Positions 52,103 to 61,417 of a DNA stretch of 64,000 bases are shown piece by piece (position 1 is the first letter of the stretch; the number at the start of each line of letters is the position of its first letter). Origin of the DNA: an uncultured Arachnia sp. (GTDB lineage: Bacteria > Actinomycetota > Actinomycetes > Propionibacteriales > Propionibacteriaceae); assembly GCA_947499145.1 (NCBI GenBank), contig CANMNB010000004.1, positions 339,815 through 403,814 of the forward strand, given 5' to 3'. The translations under genes were made by a program, and so were the position numbers. A model generated the notes under the pieces. The model was not told the DNA's origin and searched no databases. It saw only the letters and a program-made list of their open reading frames with translations.

Positions 52103-53584
52103 ATGGCCCGCAGCATTGACCAACTCCTGGCCGACTTCGGCCACACCCTCCCCGCCAAACCAGCAGAGGCGCCGGCGAAGCCGGTGCGGCGCTTCTCCCA
52201 GGCCCCGTCGTGGCGCGGACCGGTACGGAGGAACTCAGGGTGGGTGGCGTCGCGTCCTCCCGTGAAGCGCTATCGCATCACCTCGGACCAGGCTGGCGTG
52301 TTCTGGCCCTGGCTGACCTCGAGTGCGCTGCCGCCGACCGGGGCGCCGATGGGAACCGACATGACCAACGGGTCCACCTTCTACCTCGACCCTCACGGCT
52401 GGGTCCGGGACGACACAATCCCGGTCACCAACCCCAACATCTTCGTGTTCGGGAAACCCGGCCGGGGCAAGTCCGCCTGGGTGAAGGCCTTCCTCAACCG
52501 CATGTTCGCCTTCGGCTACCAGGCGCTGATCCTCGGAGACCCCAAGGACGAATACGAGCCGATGTGCCGCCACTTCGGTGTCGAACCCTTCAGTATCGGC
52601 CCGGGCATGCCCGCCCGGCTGAACCCCCTCGACCCCGGCCCCATGGCCGCCGACTGGGCCAACCTCGACCGCGACGAACGGCGACGGCGGTCCTCGATTA
52701 TCTTCGGCCGCTGGCTCGTCCTGCTGCGATCCCTGATCGGAAGCCAGAGCCTCGGCGCCGGGAAGGTGCCGGTCGGACCCACCGAGGAACAGGTCCTCAA
52801 AGCTGTCCTCCAAGACATCGCCCACGCCACCGACGACGCCCGCGTGCTCACGCCGGTCGTCCTGCCGCAGATCTGGCAACAACTCCACTCACCCAGCGAT
52901 CAGCTGATCAGCGACCTGCGATACCCGGACCGGCCCACCTTCCTCGATGACACACGCCTACTGCGTGACGCCGTCGCCCAACTGATCTCCGGCGCGTTCG
53001 CTGGCATCTTCGACGCTCCCACCACCGTGGCGATTGACTGGAACGCCCCCATCCAGTCGCTCTCCCTCTCTCGCCTTCTGCCTTTGGGCGATGACGCCGT
53101 TGGCGCCGCGCTGCTGTGTCTCAACTCCTGGGGGACCGCCATGCGCGACGTCTCCGGCAAACCGCGCATCAATGTCCGCGATGAAGTGTGGCGGCAGCTG
53201 CGCCTCGGGGCAGCGGCAGTGTCCTCGTTCGACGCCGATCTGCGCCTGTCCCGATCCCACGGAGACATTGAGATTGCCAACGCCCACAAGCCCTCCGACT
53301 ACCTCGGCGCCGGCCATGCGGGTTCCCAAGCTCAGCAAATCGCCAAGGACGTCCTTCACCTCGGCGACATCAAGGTCCTCTTCGGCCAGGATCCCGAAGT
53401 TGCCGACGACCTGGAAGAGCTCCTGGAACTCGGCCCCGTCGCCCGCCGCCTCGTCACCGGCTGGGCCATGGGAGGCAAGGGGCGGTCCCTCATTGCCGTG
53501 GGTACCCGACTGCACCAAGTCACCCTCACCCTCCACCCCGAACTGGAAGAGCCCCTCACCGACACCAATCAGAACCTCGCCTGA
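52103..53584 (+). CDS. VirB4/TraE-like conjugation ATPase
   Basis: A 493-residue ATPase with Walker A VFGKPGRGKSAWVKAFLNRM, GYQALILGDPKDEYEPMCRHFG after it and the acidic RINVRDEVWRQLRLGAAAV motif replacing the usual Walker B. SHGDIEIANAHKPSDYLGAGHAGSQAQQIAKDVLHLGDIKVLFGQD is the VirB4 switch region. The N-terminal half of long VirB4 proteins is supplied by the preceding SCO6880-like protein. It drives substrate transfer across the membrane. ATG 52103; stop overlaps the next ATG. Confidence 0.88.
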   Translation: MARSIDQLLADFGHTLPAKPAEAPAKPVRRFSQAPSWRGPVRRNSGWVASRPPVKRYRITSDQAGVFWPWLTSSALPPTGAPMGTDMTNGSTFYLDPHGWVRDDTIPVTNPNIFVFGKPGRGKSAWVKAFLNRMFAFGYQALILGDPKDEYEPMCRHFGVEPFSIGPGMPARLNPLDPGPMAADWANLDRDERRRRSSIIFGRWLVLLRSLIGSQSLGAGKVPVGPTEEQVLKAVLQDIAHATDDARVLTPVVLPQIWQQLHSPSDQLISDLRYPDRPTFLDDTRLLRDAVAQLISGAFAGIFDAPTTVAIDWNAPIQSLSLSRLLPLGDDAVGAALLCLNSWGTAMRDVSGKPRINVRDEVWRQLRLGAAAVSSFDADLRLSRSHGDIEIANAHKPSDYLGAGHAGSQAQQIAKDVLHLGDIKVLFGQDPEVADDLEELLELGPVARRLVTGWAMGGKGRSLIAVGTRLHQVTLTLHPELEEPLTDTNQNLA

Positions 53585-55041
53585 TGTTCAAGACCCTCAC
53601 CGCCCTGGGTGCAGCCCTGACGCTGCCGCTGGCTCCGCTCCTGGTCTTCGCTGGTGCGTTGGCCGCGCCTCCACCTGCCCACACTCTTCCCGCGGCCTGC
53701 GCAGGAATGCCGGCAGTGACGTCGGCAGCCGCGGAATTGGATGCCGCACAGCTGCAGCGCGCCACGATCATCCACCAAGCCGCCCTAGATGCAGGCGTGG
53801 GACCGTCGGGTGCCATCGTGGGCATCGCCGCCGCGATGCAGGAGTCTGCACTCGGCGCCCACCCGGCCACCTACCTGGTCAACGAGGACGGCGATGTCGG
53901 ACTGTTCCAGCAACGTTCCCTGGTGGGCTGGTACGCCGACGGCGCCACCCAAGCGGACAACGTCGACATCCTCAGCGATGACCGCTACCAGGCCCGAACC
54001 TTCTTCCTCGGCCACACCACCTTGGGTGGCTGGCACATCCCCGGCCTCGTCGACATCGACGGCTGGCAACGACTCACCATCACTCAAGCCGCCCAGAAAG
54101 TTCAGGTATCCGCCTATCCCGATGCCTACGCCGACCACGAGCCGCTGGCCCGCGCCCTCATCTCGACACTCTCCGGAGCCCCGCCCGGATCAGCCATCTG
54201 CGGGAACCTGGACCCCGCCTTCGACTGCCCACCCACCGGAATGGACTCCGAGCACGGACAGACCCCGGACGCACTTCGTGTTATGCGATGCGTCCACGCG
54301 ACCTGGCCACAGATCCGCTCCCTCCTCGGTCTGCGACCGGGCGACCCGCGCGACCACGGCACTGGACGCGCCGTCGACGTCATGATCCCCAACCATGACT
54401 CGACAGCAGGAGTCGCCCTGGGCGCCGAGGTCGCTGACTGGGCCCGCACCAACGCCGGACCGCTCGGCGTCACCTACATCATCTGGCGCGAACACCTCTG
54501 GTCAGCCGCCCGTGCCGCAGAGGGCTGGCGACGCTGCGGGCAGAGCGCCTCCTGCTACACCGGACCCGACGACTCCGCAGCACACCGCGACCACGTCCAC
54601 ATCTCCGTGCACGGCAACCAGGGCGGAACAGTCCTCACCACGAACGGCCAAGCGGTCCTGCCTCTCGAGCAGTACCGACTCACCGCACGGTTTGGTGACG
54701 TCGGTGAGCGCTGGAAGACGGCCCACACCGGGCTCGACTTCGCCGCCCCCACCGGCACCCCGATCCGCGCCATCACCGACGGCATCATCACCCACGCCGC
54801 AACCCAAGGCCCGTACGGCCTGTTCACCGTCCTCACGGCACCCGATGGCACCACCAGCTACTACGCCCACCAATCGAGCATCACCGTCACCACCGGACAA
54901 CGCGTGACCGCCGGAACCGTCATCGGCACGGTCGGAGCCACCGGCAACGTCACCGGAGCCCACCTCCACCTCGAAATCCGAATCGGCGGCATCCCCACCG
55001 ACCCCCAAACATGGCTCCGGCAACAAGGACTCACCCCATGA
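53584..55041 (+). CDS. Exported cell-wall hydrolase with M23 peptidase domain (VirB1-like)
   Basis: A 485-residue protein: signal peptide, a helical lytic-transglycosylase-like N-terminal region (IIHQAALDAGVGPSGAIVGIAAAMQESALGAHPATY…GDVGLFQQRSLVGW, residues 60-120), a middle domain (DHGTGRAVDVMIPNHDSTAGVALGAEVADWAR) and a C-terminal LytM/M23 domain (KTAHTGLDFAAPTGTPIRAITDGIITH… and GAHLHLEIRIGG, with the HxH motif). It opens the wall for the mating channel. Confidence 0.87.
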   Translation: MFKTLTALGAALTLPLAPLLVFAGALAAPPPAHTLPAACAGMPAVTSAAAELDAAQLQRATIIHQAALDAGVGPSGAIVGIAAAMQESALGAHPATYLVNEDGDVGLFQQRSLVGWYADGATQADNVDILSDDRYQARTFFLGHTTLGGWHIPGLVDIDGWQRLTITQAAQKVQVSAYPDAYADHEPLARALISTLSGAPPGSAICGNLDPAFDCPPTGMDSEHGQTPDALRVMRCVHATWPQIRSLLGLRPGDPRDHGTGRAVDVMIPNHDSTAGVALGAEVADWARTNAGPLGVTYIIWREHLWSAARAAEGWRRCGQSASCYTGPDDSAAHRDHVHISVHGNQGGTVLTTNGQAVLPLEQYRLTARFGDVGERWKTAHTGLDFAAPTGTPIRAITDGIITHAATQGPYGLFTVLTAPDGTTSYYAHQSSITVTTGQRVTAGTVIGTVGATGNVTGAHLHLEIRIGGIPTDPQTWLRQQGLTP

Positions 55042-55574
55042 CCCCCACCCGCCGCAGGCTGCACGTCGCACTCCCGATCATCGCCCTCCAACTCGGATGC
55101 AGCGACGCCACCATCCCCCCGGAACCAGTGCCCCCAACGCACACCCCGCAGGTCACGGAGCAATACGCCGCGAGCCCGGTAGTGGGGGAGGAGGGCTGGA
55201 CCTCCGAGGTGCACGTCCGCGACGGGAGCGGAGACGCCCACCAGCACCCAGACCCCGACATCCCCGACACCGTTCTTGAAGCCGCCCTCGACACAGCCGA
55301 AGGCTTCCTCGCCGCCTGGCTGACCGACGACCAACACCTGCGTCGCCATCTCCTGACAGGCATCGCCGCACCCACTCTGGCCGACAGCTTCGACGACGCC
55401 CGCTTCAGAACCGTCGCCGGCTCGCAGCACGGGCCAACCCACGTGCTGTCTGCGTCCCCGCTGCAGGTCATCACACGGCACCGCCTCGACACCGACGCCG
55501 TCGTCGACCTCACCCTCATCCGGGACCCTGCCAGCCGGCACGGCTGGATCGTCATCAGGGTCACCGAACACTGA
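55038..55574 (+). CDS. Putative lipoprotein of the transfer operon
   Basis: A 178-residue protein with a basic start, hydrophobic segment and a lipobox-like QLGCSD, a Pro-rich stretch, and a compact domain (TVLEAALDTAEGFLAAWLTDDQHLRRHLLTGIAAPTLADSF…VITRHRLDTDAVVDLTLIRDPASRHGWIVIRV) that looks NTF2-like. It may be an outer-face component of the channel. It overlaps the wall-hydrolase gene by 4 bases. Confidence 0.68.
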   Translation: MTPTRRRLHVALPIIALQLGCSDATIPPEPVPPTHTPQVTEQYAASPVVGEEGWTSEVHVRDGSGDAHQHPDPDIPDTVLEAALDTAEGFLAAWLTDDQHLRRHLLTGIAAPTLADSFDDARFRTVAGSQHGPTHVLSASPLQVITRHRLDTDAVVDLTLIRDPASRHGWIVIRVTEH

Positions 55575-55612
55575 TCACGCCGTCGCACCAGTCGATCCGG
55601 GTTCAAACAACT

Positions 55613-56056
55613 GTGACAACCAGCCAACACGACGACAGCTATCCCTGGACATGGGAGCCCGCCGCAGGCGCACTCGCTGCCCTGCTCATCACAGGAATCC
55701 TCTCCCTACAGATCGGACGCGCCCTGGTGCTCGCCATCGCTGGCCACGGCTGGTTCTGGCCCGCCTCCTCCTCCCTGATCACCAGTAGCTGGGGCATCAT
55801 CACCGGCGACCTGACCGCCGGACTCCCACCCCTCCAAGGCGCCTCCGACTCTCCGTGGTTCGCCTGGACGGCCGCGGCCACGATCTTCGTCGCCACCACC
55901 GCCGGCCTCGTCGTCGTGGCGGTTCGCTGGCGGGCCTCCACCCTCCACAAGGGCATGGCGAGCGCCACCCAAGCGGAACGGCTCCTCGGAGTCAGTCGCC
56001 TCAAGACACACCGCGCCGTCATCCGCCCGGACCTCTACTGCACGCGGCGACGGTGA
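55613..56056 (+). CDS. Membrane protein upstream of the coupling protein
   Basis: A 147-residue protein with two membrane helices (GALAALLITGILSLQIGRALVLAIAG and FAWTAAATIFVATTAGLVVVAVRW). This two-helix layout resembles the membrane anchor that VirD4 proteins often carry themselves. It overlaps the coupling-protein gene (GTGA), which itself lacks an N-terminal anchor, so the two together probably replace one full-length VirD4. Confidence 0.7.
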   Translation: MTTSQHDDSYPWTWEPAAGALAALLITGILSLQIGRALVLAIAGHGWFWPASSSLITSSWGIITGDLTAGLPPLQGASDSPWFAWTAAATIFVATTAGLVVVAVRWRASTLHKGMASATQAERLLGVSRLKTHRAVIRPDLYCTRRR

Positions 56057-57495
56057 CCAGGTTTGACCCCACCCAGGTGGGGTGGCGAATCGGGACCAGC
56101 CACATCCCATCCAAGGTTCGACTGTGGCAACCCTGGGACCGTACCGCTGGAGTCATCGGTCCCCAGGGCTCCGGAAAGACTCTCGACATCCTCACCCCAG
56201 CCCTGCTCCAGGCACCAGGCGCCGCGCTCGTGACCCTCACGAAACCTGACGATCTCCTGTTGACCATCACCGCACGGCAGGCACACGGACCCGTGGCAGT
56301 CCTCGACCCCTTCGGAGCAGCCCCCGGCCTACCGGAGCTTGTCTGGGACCCCATCGACGGATGCATCGACGCCACCGTCGCCGAGAAACGGGCCAAGGCC
56401 TTCTGCGCCGGGACCCTCGGCAGCGGTAGGGAGTCCAACGATTCCGCAGCACGCTTCTACGCCGCCGAAGCAGCCAAAGTCATCCAGTGCTACTTCCACG
56501 CCGCAGCACTCGCCGGCCTCACCCTCGACGACGTCCTGCACTGGGCCGCCAGCCCTCGGACCGCCACCCTCCCCACCGACATCCTCCGCGCCCACCCCAT
56601 GGCCGAGCCGCACTGGTCAGGACTCCTCGCCGGCGCGATCACCAACACCGACGAACGCACGGCGGGCAACACCAAGTCCACCGTCGACCAAGCGCTCGCC
56701 CTGTTCGCCACCGCCGAGCGCAGGAGACGCTGCATCCCCGGACCTGGTAGGCCAGCACTCGACATCGCCGAGCACCTCCGGTTGAGCGGCACCATCTACC
56801 TGCTCGGACGGGAAGACCCCTACGTGTCAGCGTCCCCGTTGATGACCGCCGTCGCCGAGAACGTCCTCGACACCGCTCTACGACTCGCCCACGCCAGCCA
56901 GTACGGCAGACTCTGCCCGCCCATGCTGGCCTGCCTCGACGAGCTTCCCTCCACAGCGCCCCTCCCGACGTTGGCCACCAGGATGGCCAACGAGCGAGCC
57001 CTGGGCATCTCCATCATCTGGGCCTCCCAGACGTGGGCACAGCTCACCCGCGCCCTCGGCGAACAGCAGGCCCGCGCGATCAAGGACCTCACCAACACCC
57101 TGCTCATCTTCGGCGGCTCCAAGGACGCCGGCTTCAACCGCGAAATCAGCGACCTCCTCGGTCAGAAACGCGTCGCCCGTCGCAACCACCAGCTCGGCAG
57201 CCGCCACTCCACCTCCACACACGGCGAGAGCACACCAGTCATCCGCCCCGAACAGGTACGCGAACTCCCACCGCAAACCGCCCTCGTCATCGCCGAGAAC
57301 GGCAAACCCATCATCGCCACCCTCAACCGAGCCATCAACGGACCAGCCGGCAAGCAACTGCTCACCCAGCAACGAGCCGCCAGACAGGCCGTGACAGCCC
57401 GCACCACGTCGGAGCTGCCTTCCTCAGCGAAACGGATCGACGCGCACGCTCATGCGGAGCGCCTCGGCCTCACGCAGGAGGCGATGAGGTCATGA
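56053..57495 (+). CDS. TraG/VirD4-type coupling ATPase (soluble form)
   Basis: A 480-residue P-loop ATPase: Walker A VIGPQGSGKTLDIL, then PGAALVTLTKPDDLLLTITARQAHGPVAVLDPFG, SDASAARFYAAEAAKVIQCYFHAAAL, Walker B PMLACLDELPSTAPLPTLATRMANERALGISIIWASQTWAQL and GSKDAGFNREISDLLGQKRV. It links relaxosome to channel. It has no membrane segment of its own. Start is GTG 56053; its stop overlaps the next gene. Confidence 0.9.
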   Translation: MTRFDPTQVGWRIGTSHIPSKVRLWQPWDRTAGVIGPQGSGKTLDILTPALLQAPGAALVTLTKPDDLLLTITARQAHGPVAVLDPFGAAPGLPELVWDPIDGCIDATVAEKRAKAFCAGTLGSGRESNDSAARFYAAEAAKVIQCYFHAAALAGLTLDDVLHWAASPRTATLPTDILRAHPMAEPHWSGLLAGAITNTDERTAGNTKSTVDQALALFATAERRRRCIPGPGRPALDIAEHLRLSGTIYLLGREDPYVSASPLMTAVAENVLDTALRLAHASQYGRLCPPMLACLDELPSTAPLPTLATRMANERALGISIIWASQTWAQLTRALGEQQARAIKDLTNTLLIFGGSKDAGFNREISDLLGQKRVARRNHQLGSRHSTSTHGESTPVIRPEQVRELPPQTALVIAENGKPIIATLNRAINGPAGKQLLTQQRAARQAVTARTTSELPSSAKRIDAHAHAERLGLTQEAMRS

Positions 57496-57968
57496 ATCGC
57501 CTACAGCCGTTCCCTGAACCCACCGACAGGATGCTGCAGACGTTCATCGACCTCGCCCGGCTCGCAAGAGGAGGCGACGCCGCGGCACCGATCCTGACCA
57601 GCGGGGAGATTATTCCTCGCATCTGGGACCTCACCACCATCGTCGATCACCGCCTGCATGCGGACACGAGGCGCTGGCTCACCAACGTCGTCGAATGGCT
57701 CAACACCCAGCACGCGTGGTACTCGGCGGAGCTCACCCCGGCATGCTGGCCTGAACACCCCGGCCTTACCAGGGAACTGTCCACCCTCGCCGCGACCCGA
57801 TACCAAGCCGGAGAGGCCACCAACCCCATCCAACTCGAGGAATGGCACAGATACGCGCTGCCCGGCTATCTGGAACGGACCAGAGACCAACGCGCTGCGT
57901 GTCAGGAGAAGCACCAACCCTGGCCCGGACGCGCAGCTCATACCCGCGGTGCCGAGGAGCCCCCCTGA
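57492..57968 (+). CDS. Protein following the coupling ATPase
   Basis: A 158-residue protein: FPEPTDRMLQTFIDLARLARGGDAAAPILTSGEIIPRIWDLTTIVDHRLHADTRRWLTNVVEWLNTQHAWYSAELTPACW. No family is recognised. It is coupled to the TraG gene by ATGA overlap and is the last gene of the operon in this window; no relaxase follows. Confidence 0.65.
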   Translation: MNRLQPFPEPTDRMLQTFIDLARLARGGDAAAPILTSGEIIPRIWDLTTIVDHRLHADTRRWLTNVVEWLNTQHAWYSAELTPACWPEHPGLTRELSTLAATRYQAGEATNPIQLEEWHRYALPGYLERTRDQRAACQEKHQPWPGRAAHTRGAEEPP

Positions 57969-57977
57969 GACGCAGAT

Positions 57978-57996
57978 GTGCGCATTCGTGCGCATT
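57978..57996. repeat. Tandem direct repeat GTGCGCATT, possible transfer-origin relic
   Basis: GTGCGCATT occurs at 57978-57986 and 57988-57996, followed by TTGACCGG. It lies just after the last transfer gene, where a relaxase and oriT normally follow. The following 300 bases hold only one short uncertain frame (from ATG 58028). Confidence 0.35.
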
Positions 57997-58301
57997 TTGA
58001 CCGGTGCTCTATCTCACTCTCTTGCCGATGAGCGCCCCTCGATACCTGAACGCCAAGAACGCGGGCACCCTCAAAGACGTCTTGCGTTGCGCCGACCTCC
58101 CCTCGAGTCATTGGCTGTGGCACTACCGTGGTCATCTCGCTCGTGAGATCATCCCTGGTGCGCCTTCTCAGCGAACACTAGGCGCGGCAGCGCGCGCTGC
58201 CACAAACGGCCCGGCACCCTGAGTAATCACATCTACGCCCTATCCTGTAACATCCGAAACAGATCAGTGTGAGCGCTCCGAACGCTTCCGCTACACAAGC
58301 C

Positions 58302-60752
58302 CTACAGGTACTTCCACGTCTCAGGGTCGGTCTTCTTGCCGATTTCACGAATGTCCTTGCCGAGGGCATCGCTGACAACGCTCCAATCCCAAGCCGCGCC
58401 GGTTGCCCCGATATTTTCCCACTGCTTGTCCAGGTATGTCCGGAAGTACTCGGCACGAGCAAGTCGATCACTAAGCGAGAACGCGTCCGAGATGATCTTT
58501 CGATATTGCCCATCAATAATGGGCGTATCAACCACCATAGCGTCGGCGTAGACGAAAAGCCGCGTCAATAGACGAGTCGTGTAAGCGCCGACCGTGGTGA
58601 TTCGGTAATGAATGACACTTCGGGCGTCGATGATCCGCGGTGCCTGATGCACGAGTCTCTTAGCAATAGCATGCTCCAGTGCGGCCGCGATCTGTTGCTC
58701 GTTGAATCCTAGGCCCTGCGCAAACGCGTAGACACCGTCAGCCCCTACATACCCTTCCCGAACGAGCTTTTCACCCTGGCTCTGAATCTCGGCAAGCAGG
58801 AGCGGTAGCAGGAAGTGCTCTCGGCCATCAGGTTGCGAGATTCGCAGGAGGTTCGCGATCGGAGACGCCTCCGGATCGTAATGGACGCCATCGCCATACA
58901 GGAGTGCGCGAAGGAACTCATGTATCGGGATCCTATAGTGGCCAGATTGCTCGAAGATCTCCAAGATCTTCCTACTATCAACATGGCCGCTGCCAATGAA
59001 TTGTGTAACAAAGTCCAGAGCGAGCCGCATGTTGCCGCCCGCCATATTGTCGATGAGAGCGATGAGCTCCCGATTGTCCCTGCAGTTCTCTGCGAGCATC
59101 TTCAAGAACGCCTCAAGGCTGGAACTGCCGAGCGTGACGCCTACGGGTAGCGATCCCATCTTGCCAGACTCTCGAAGTCTCTTGAGAACGAAATCGAACC
59201 TCTTCTGCAGCATTACCTCGGTCCGCGGCGGCGATATAGTAAACACACGCGGCTGGTAGCCAGAGAGCGCTCCGCTGTGACTAGAGGTGTGGAAGGTCTC
59301 CGGCCGGAGGGTGACGAAGACCGTCGCCGGCCAGTTGGATGCGATCTCGTTGGCGATCAGGAAGACCTGATCCTGATCGGTGGCGCTACGTTGATCGATG
59401 TTGTCCAAGAAGATGACGATTTGACGCCGTTGGCTGGAACGAAGATGTGTCAGACTACTGCGGAGGTGCTCGGAACGCTCGCTAATGCGTTGTTCCAAGA
59501 ACTCGATCCTACGCTTGAGGTAAGCCGTCGGGTCGATCTGCTTCAACATTCCAGCGACGCTCTTGTCGAACCTATTCAGGTCGCCGTGGTATACCGCCTC
59601 GACGAAAGCACTTTCCTCTATGTCAATACCGTACTGATCAAGCAGTTGGCGGCCGGCCTCGCGTAAGACAAACTCGCGCAGGTCGCTTAGCGTCGTGGAC
59701 GACCCAAAGTCGATATACATCGTGATAGCGTTCTCGAACAAGTCAGAGGCGTCAACGTGGACCAGTCGCTGGATAAACGTGGTCTTGCCCACGCCCACAT
59801 CACCTAGCAGGATGATGGGCCGATGAGATGCAGCCGCCGTGAGCATGTCTTGTGTTAACTCGGTGCGCAGCCCCTTCTTGCCCTGAACTGGCGTGGCCTC
59901 GATTCCAGGTTGTTCTGATAGCAGCGCATACCGAGTCTGGAGAATTTGCTTACTTACCTCGGCGTATTGAGAAAGCGCCCCACTGGACGCGTAACAGTCG
60001 ACCAGGAACTCCGTTCTCAACTCGTGCAGTCGCGCGACATCGATCAGAAAGAGCTCGCCGAGGATCTCCAAATCCATCTGCAGGTCGTTGCGTCTCTTCA
60101 CACCGGGGTACTCCGTGAGGTGGGCCGAGAGCGGCTCCGGCGCCCGCGCGGCGACACCCCTCAACTTCTTGAAGAGAGCGCGTTGATCGACCCCCGCAGG
60201 TGATGCGTGATCCCACAGCAGCCGAAAGTCGGAAAGCATGTCGCTGAGAGTCGGAAACACCAGCGCTGATCCCTTCAGCGGCGGCGTGCCATCGGTTCGA
60301 ACGGCGATGAACAAGACAAGCTGATGGCCGTTTGTGACTCCAGCCAACGGGACGCCGTTGGTGGCTGCGTACTCCGCTACCTGAGTCATGGCGTTCCGAA
60401 GTGCCTTTGAGGCATTCCCGTCAGTGATGCTGGAGATGCTATGCACGCCCGTTTTGGTTCCCGGAGGTAGCTCGAAATATTCGCCCTCTCGTTTTGCTTC
60501 TATTATGAGTTGCGTTGCGGGCTTGCCCAACGCATAGTCGATCCGGCCGGTGCCGGCCGGCTCCTCGGCTTCGATGAACTCCTTGGGCCAGGTCAACACC
60601 TCTGCGAGCATCGAATCGATGAGGTGGAGACGCGTGGTCGCCTCGTTGCGCTTGTTGAGGTAGTCGTTGGCTTCTGCCCAGCCAATGAGCTCCTCGAGCG
60701 CTCGCTTGCCTTGGTCGTACGACGCAACCACTCTCGCTCCCTTCGGACCCAT
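58302..60752 (-). CDS. PD-(D/E)XK nuclease fused to a STAND-like P-loop ATPase
   Basis: An 816-residue protein. The N-terminal 180 residues resemble a restriction-type nuclease: TRLHLIDSMLAEVLTWPKEFIEAEEPAGTGRIDYALGKPATQLIIEAKREG, with D…ExK. A P-loop ATPase follows (GDVGVGKTTFIQRL near residue 315; Walker B RQIVIFLDNIDQR near 445). The C-terminal half is helical (winged-helix-like). Such fusions occur in antiphage systems. It is the only gene in its transcript, convergent to the transfer operon. Lower-GC codons than the neighbours point to separate acquisition. Confidence 0.75.
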   Translation of the reverse strand: MGPKGARVVASYDQGKRALEELIGWAEANDYLNKRNEATTRLHLIDSMLAEVLTWPKEFIEAEEPAGTGRIDYALGKPATQLIIEAKREGEYFELPPGTKTGVHSISSITDGNASKALRNAMTQVAEYAATNGVPLAGVTNGHQLVLFIAVRTDGTPPLKGSALVFPTLSDMLSDFRLLWDHASPAGVDQRALFKKLRGVAARAPEPLSAHLTEYPGVKRRNDLQMDLEILGELFLIDVARLHELRTEFLVDCYASSGALSQYAEVSKQILQTRYALLSEQPGIEATPVQGKKGLRTELTQDMLTAAASHRPIILLGDVGVGKTTFIQRLVHVDASDLFENAITMYIDFGSSTTLSDLREFVLREAGRQLLDQYGIDIEESAFVEAVYHGDLNRFDKSVAGMLKQIDPTAYLKRRIEFLEQRISERSEHLRSSLTHLRSSQRRQIVIFLDNIDQRSATDQDQVFLIANEIASNWPATVFVTLRPETFHTSSHSGALSGYQPRVFTISPPRTEVMLQKRFDFVLKRLRESGKMGSLPVGVTLGSSSLEAFLKMLAENCRDNRELIALIDNMAGGNMRLALDFVTQFIGSGHVDSRKILEIFEQSGHYRIPIHEFLRALLYGDGVHYDPEASPIANLLRISQPDGREHFLLPLLLAEIQSQGEKLVREGYVGADGVYAFAQGLGFNEQQIAAALEHAIAKRLVHQAPRIIDARSVIHYRITTVGAYTTRLLTRLFVYADAMVVDTPIIDGQYRKIISDAFSLSDRLARAEYFRTYLDKQWENIGATGAAWDWSVVSDALGKDIREIGKKTDPETWKYL

Positions 60753-61417
60753 TGCTCAGGTTAGCGGTCTCTGAACGGTCGTGTGCGTTGGGTCCCGCCG
60801 CGCGGTGACCTGGTGTTTGGTCCATGCGGGCCAGCTCCACGGCGGGGGAGCGTCGACGCGCAGGGCGCCAGTTCGCTTGGGCTGAAACGATCGCTGTCGC
60901 AAGGTTGTCCTTGCAATTACGAGAGCAGGGTTCCTCAGGTGGCCCGCGCAGTGCAGTTCGAGATCACTCACCCCCGTAGAGCTGCCCGCGCCCCCTGAGC
61001 GAGAACCAGGCAGACACGCCGGACCTGCACAAGCACGCGCGACTCGCTGTTCTGTGAGGGAATTGGCGAACATCCGGTCATGCCGCGGCCCGCGCGGTCG
61101 ATCCTGCCGAAGAGTTGGACGTCCGCAGATGCCCAAAGTCGATCATCCCTAAGTGACATGAGATTCACAGCGGTCGGGACGACCAGCGGGAGCATCTACC
61201 CGCAGTCCCACCGGCAAGAGCGACGGGCCCCCTAGTGAAGTTGTACGTCAGAATGCGTCTACATCGCCAGTCACAGCCCCAAATCGCAGTGGATGAGAGT
61301 GCATCGAGGGACATGCACTAGGGCCGTTAGACACCGGCGGCTGACCAGCTCGCTAGGGTTCGACTTGACAAGCGATATTCGCGCTGAGCGGTCAACTGTA
61401 GAAGTGGGAGTGTGAAG
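60753..61417. other. Gap of about 660 bases between two defence-type genes
   Basis: No intact gene is supported. A minus-strand stretch (about 61150-61050: AVNLMSLRDDR…QLFGRIDRAGR) faintly resembles helicase motifs V-VI, but it is short, with stops nearby; it could be a relic of a lost defence gene. The promoter of the OLD-like gene should be at the right end. Confidence 0.3.

Noticed and set aside
58028..58222. 64-codon plus-strand frame after the transfer operon
   Set aside because: No ribosome site or family resemblance; kept as part of the unassigned gap.
61050..61150. Helicase-like segment in the gap before the OLD-like gene
   Set aside because: Only about 30 residues resemble motifs V-VI, with no Walker motifs; too short to call a gene or pseudogene.
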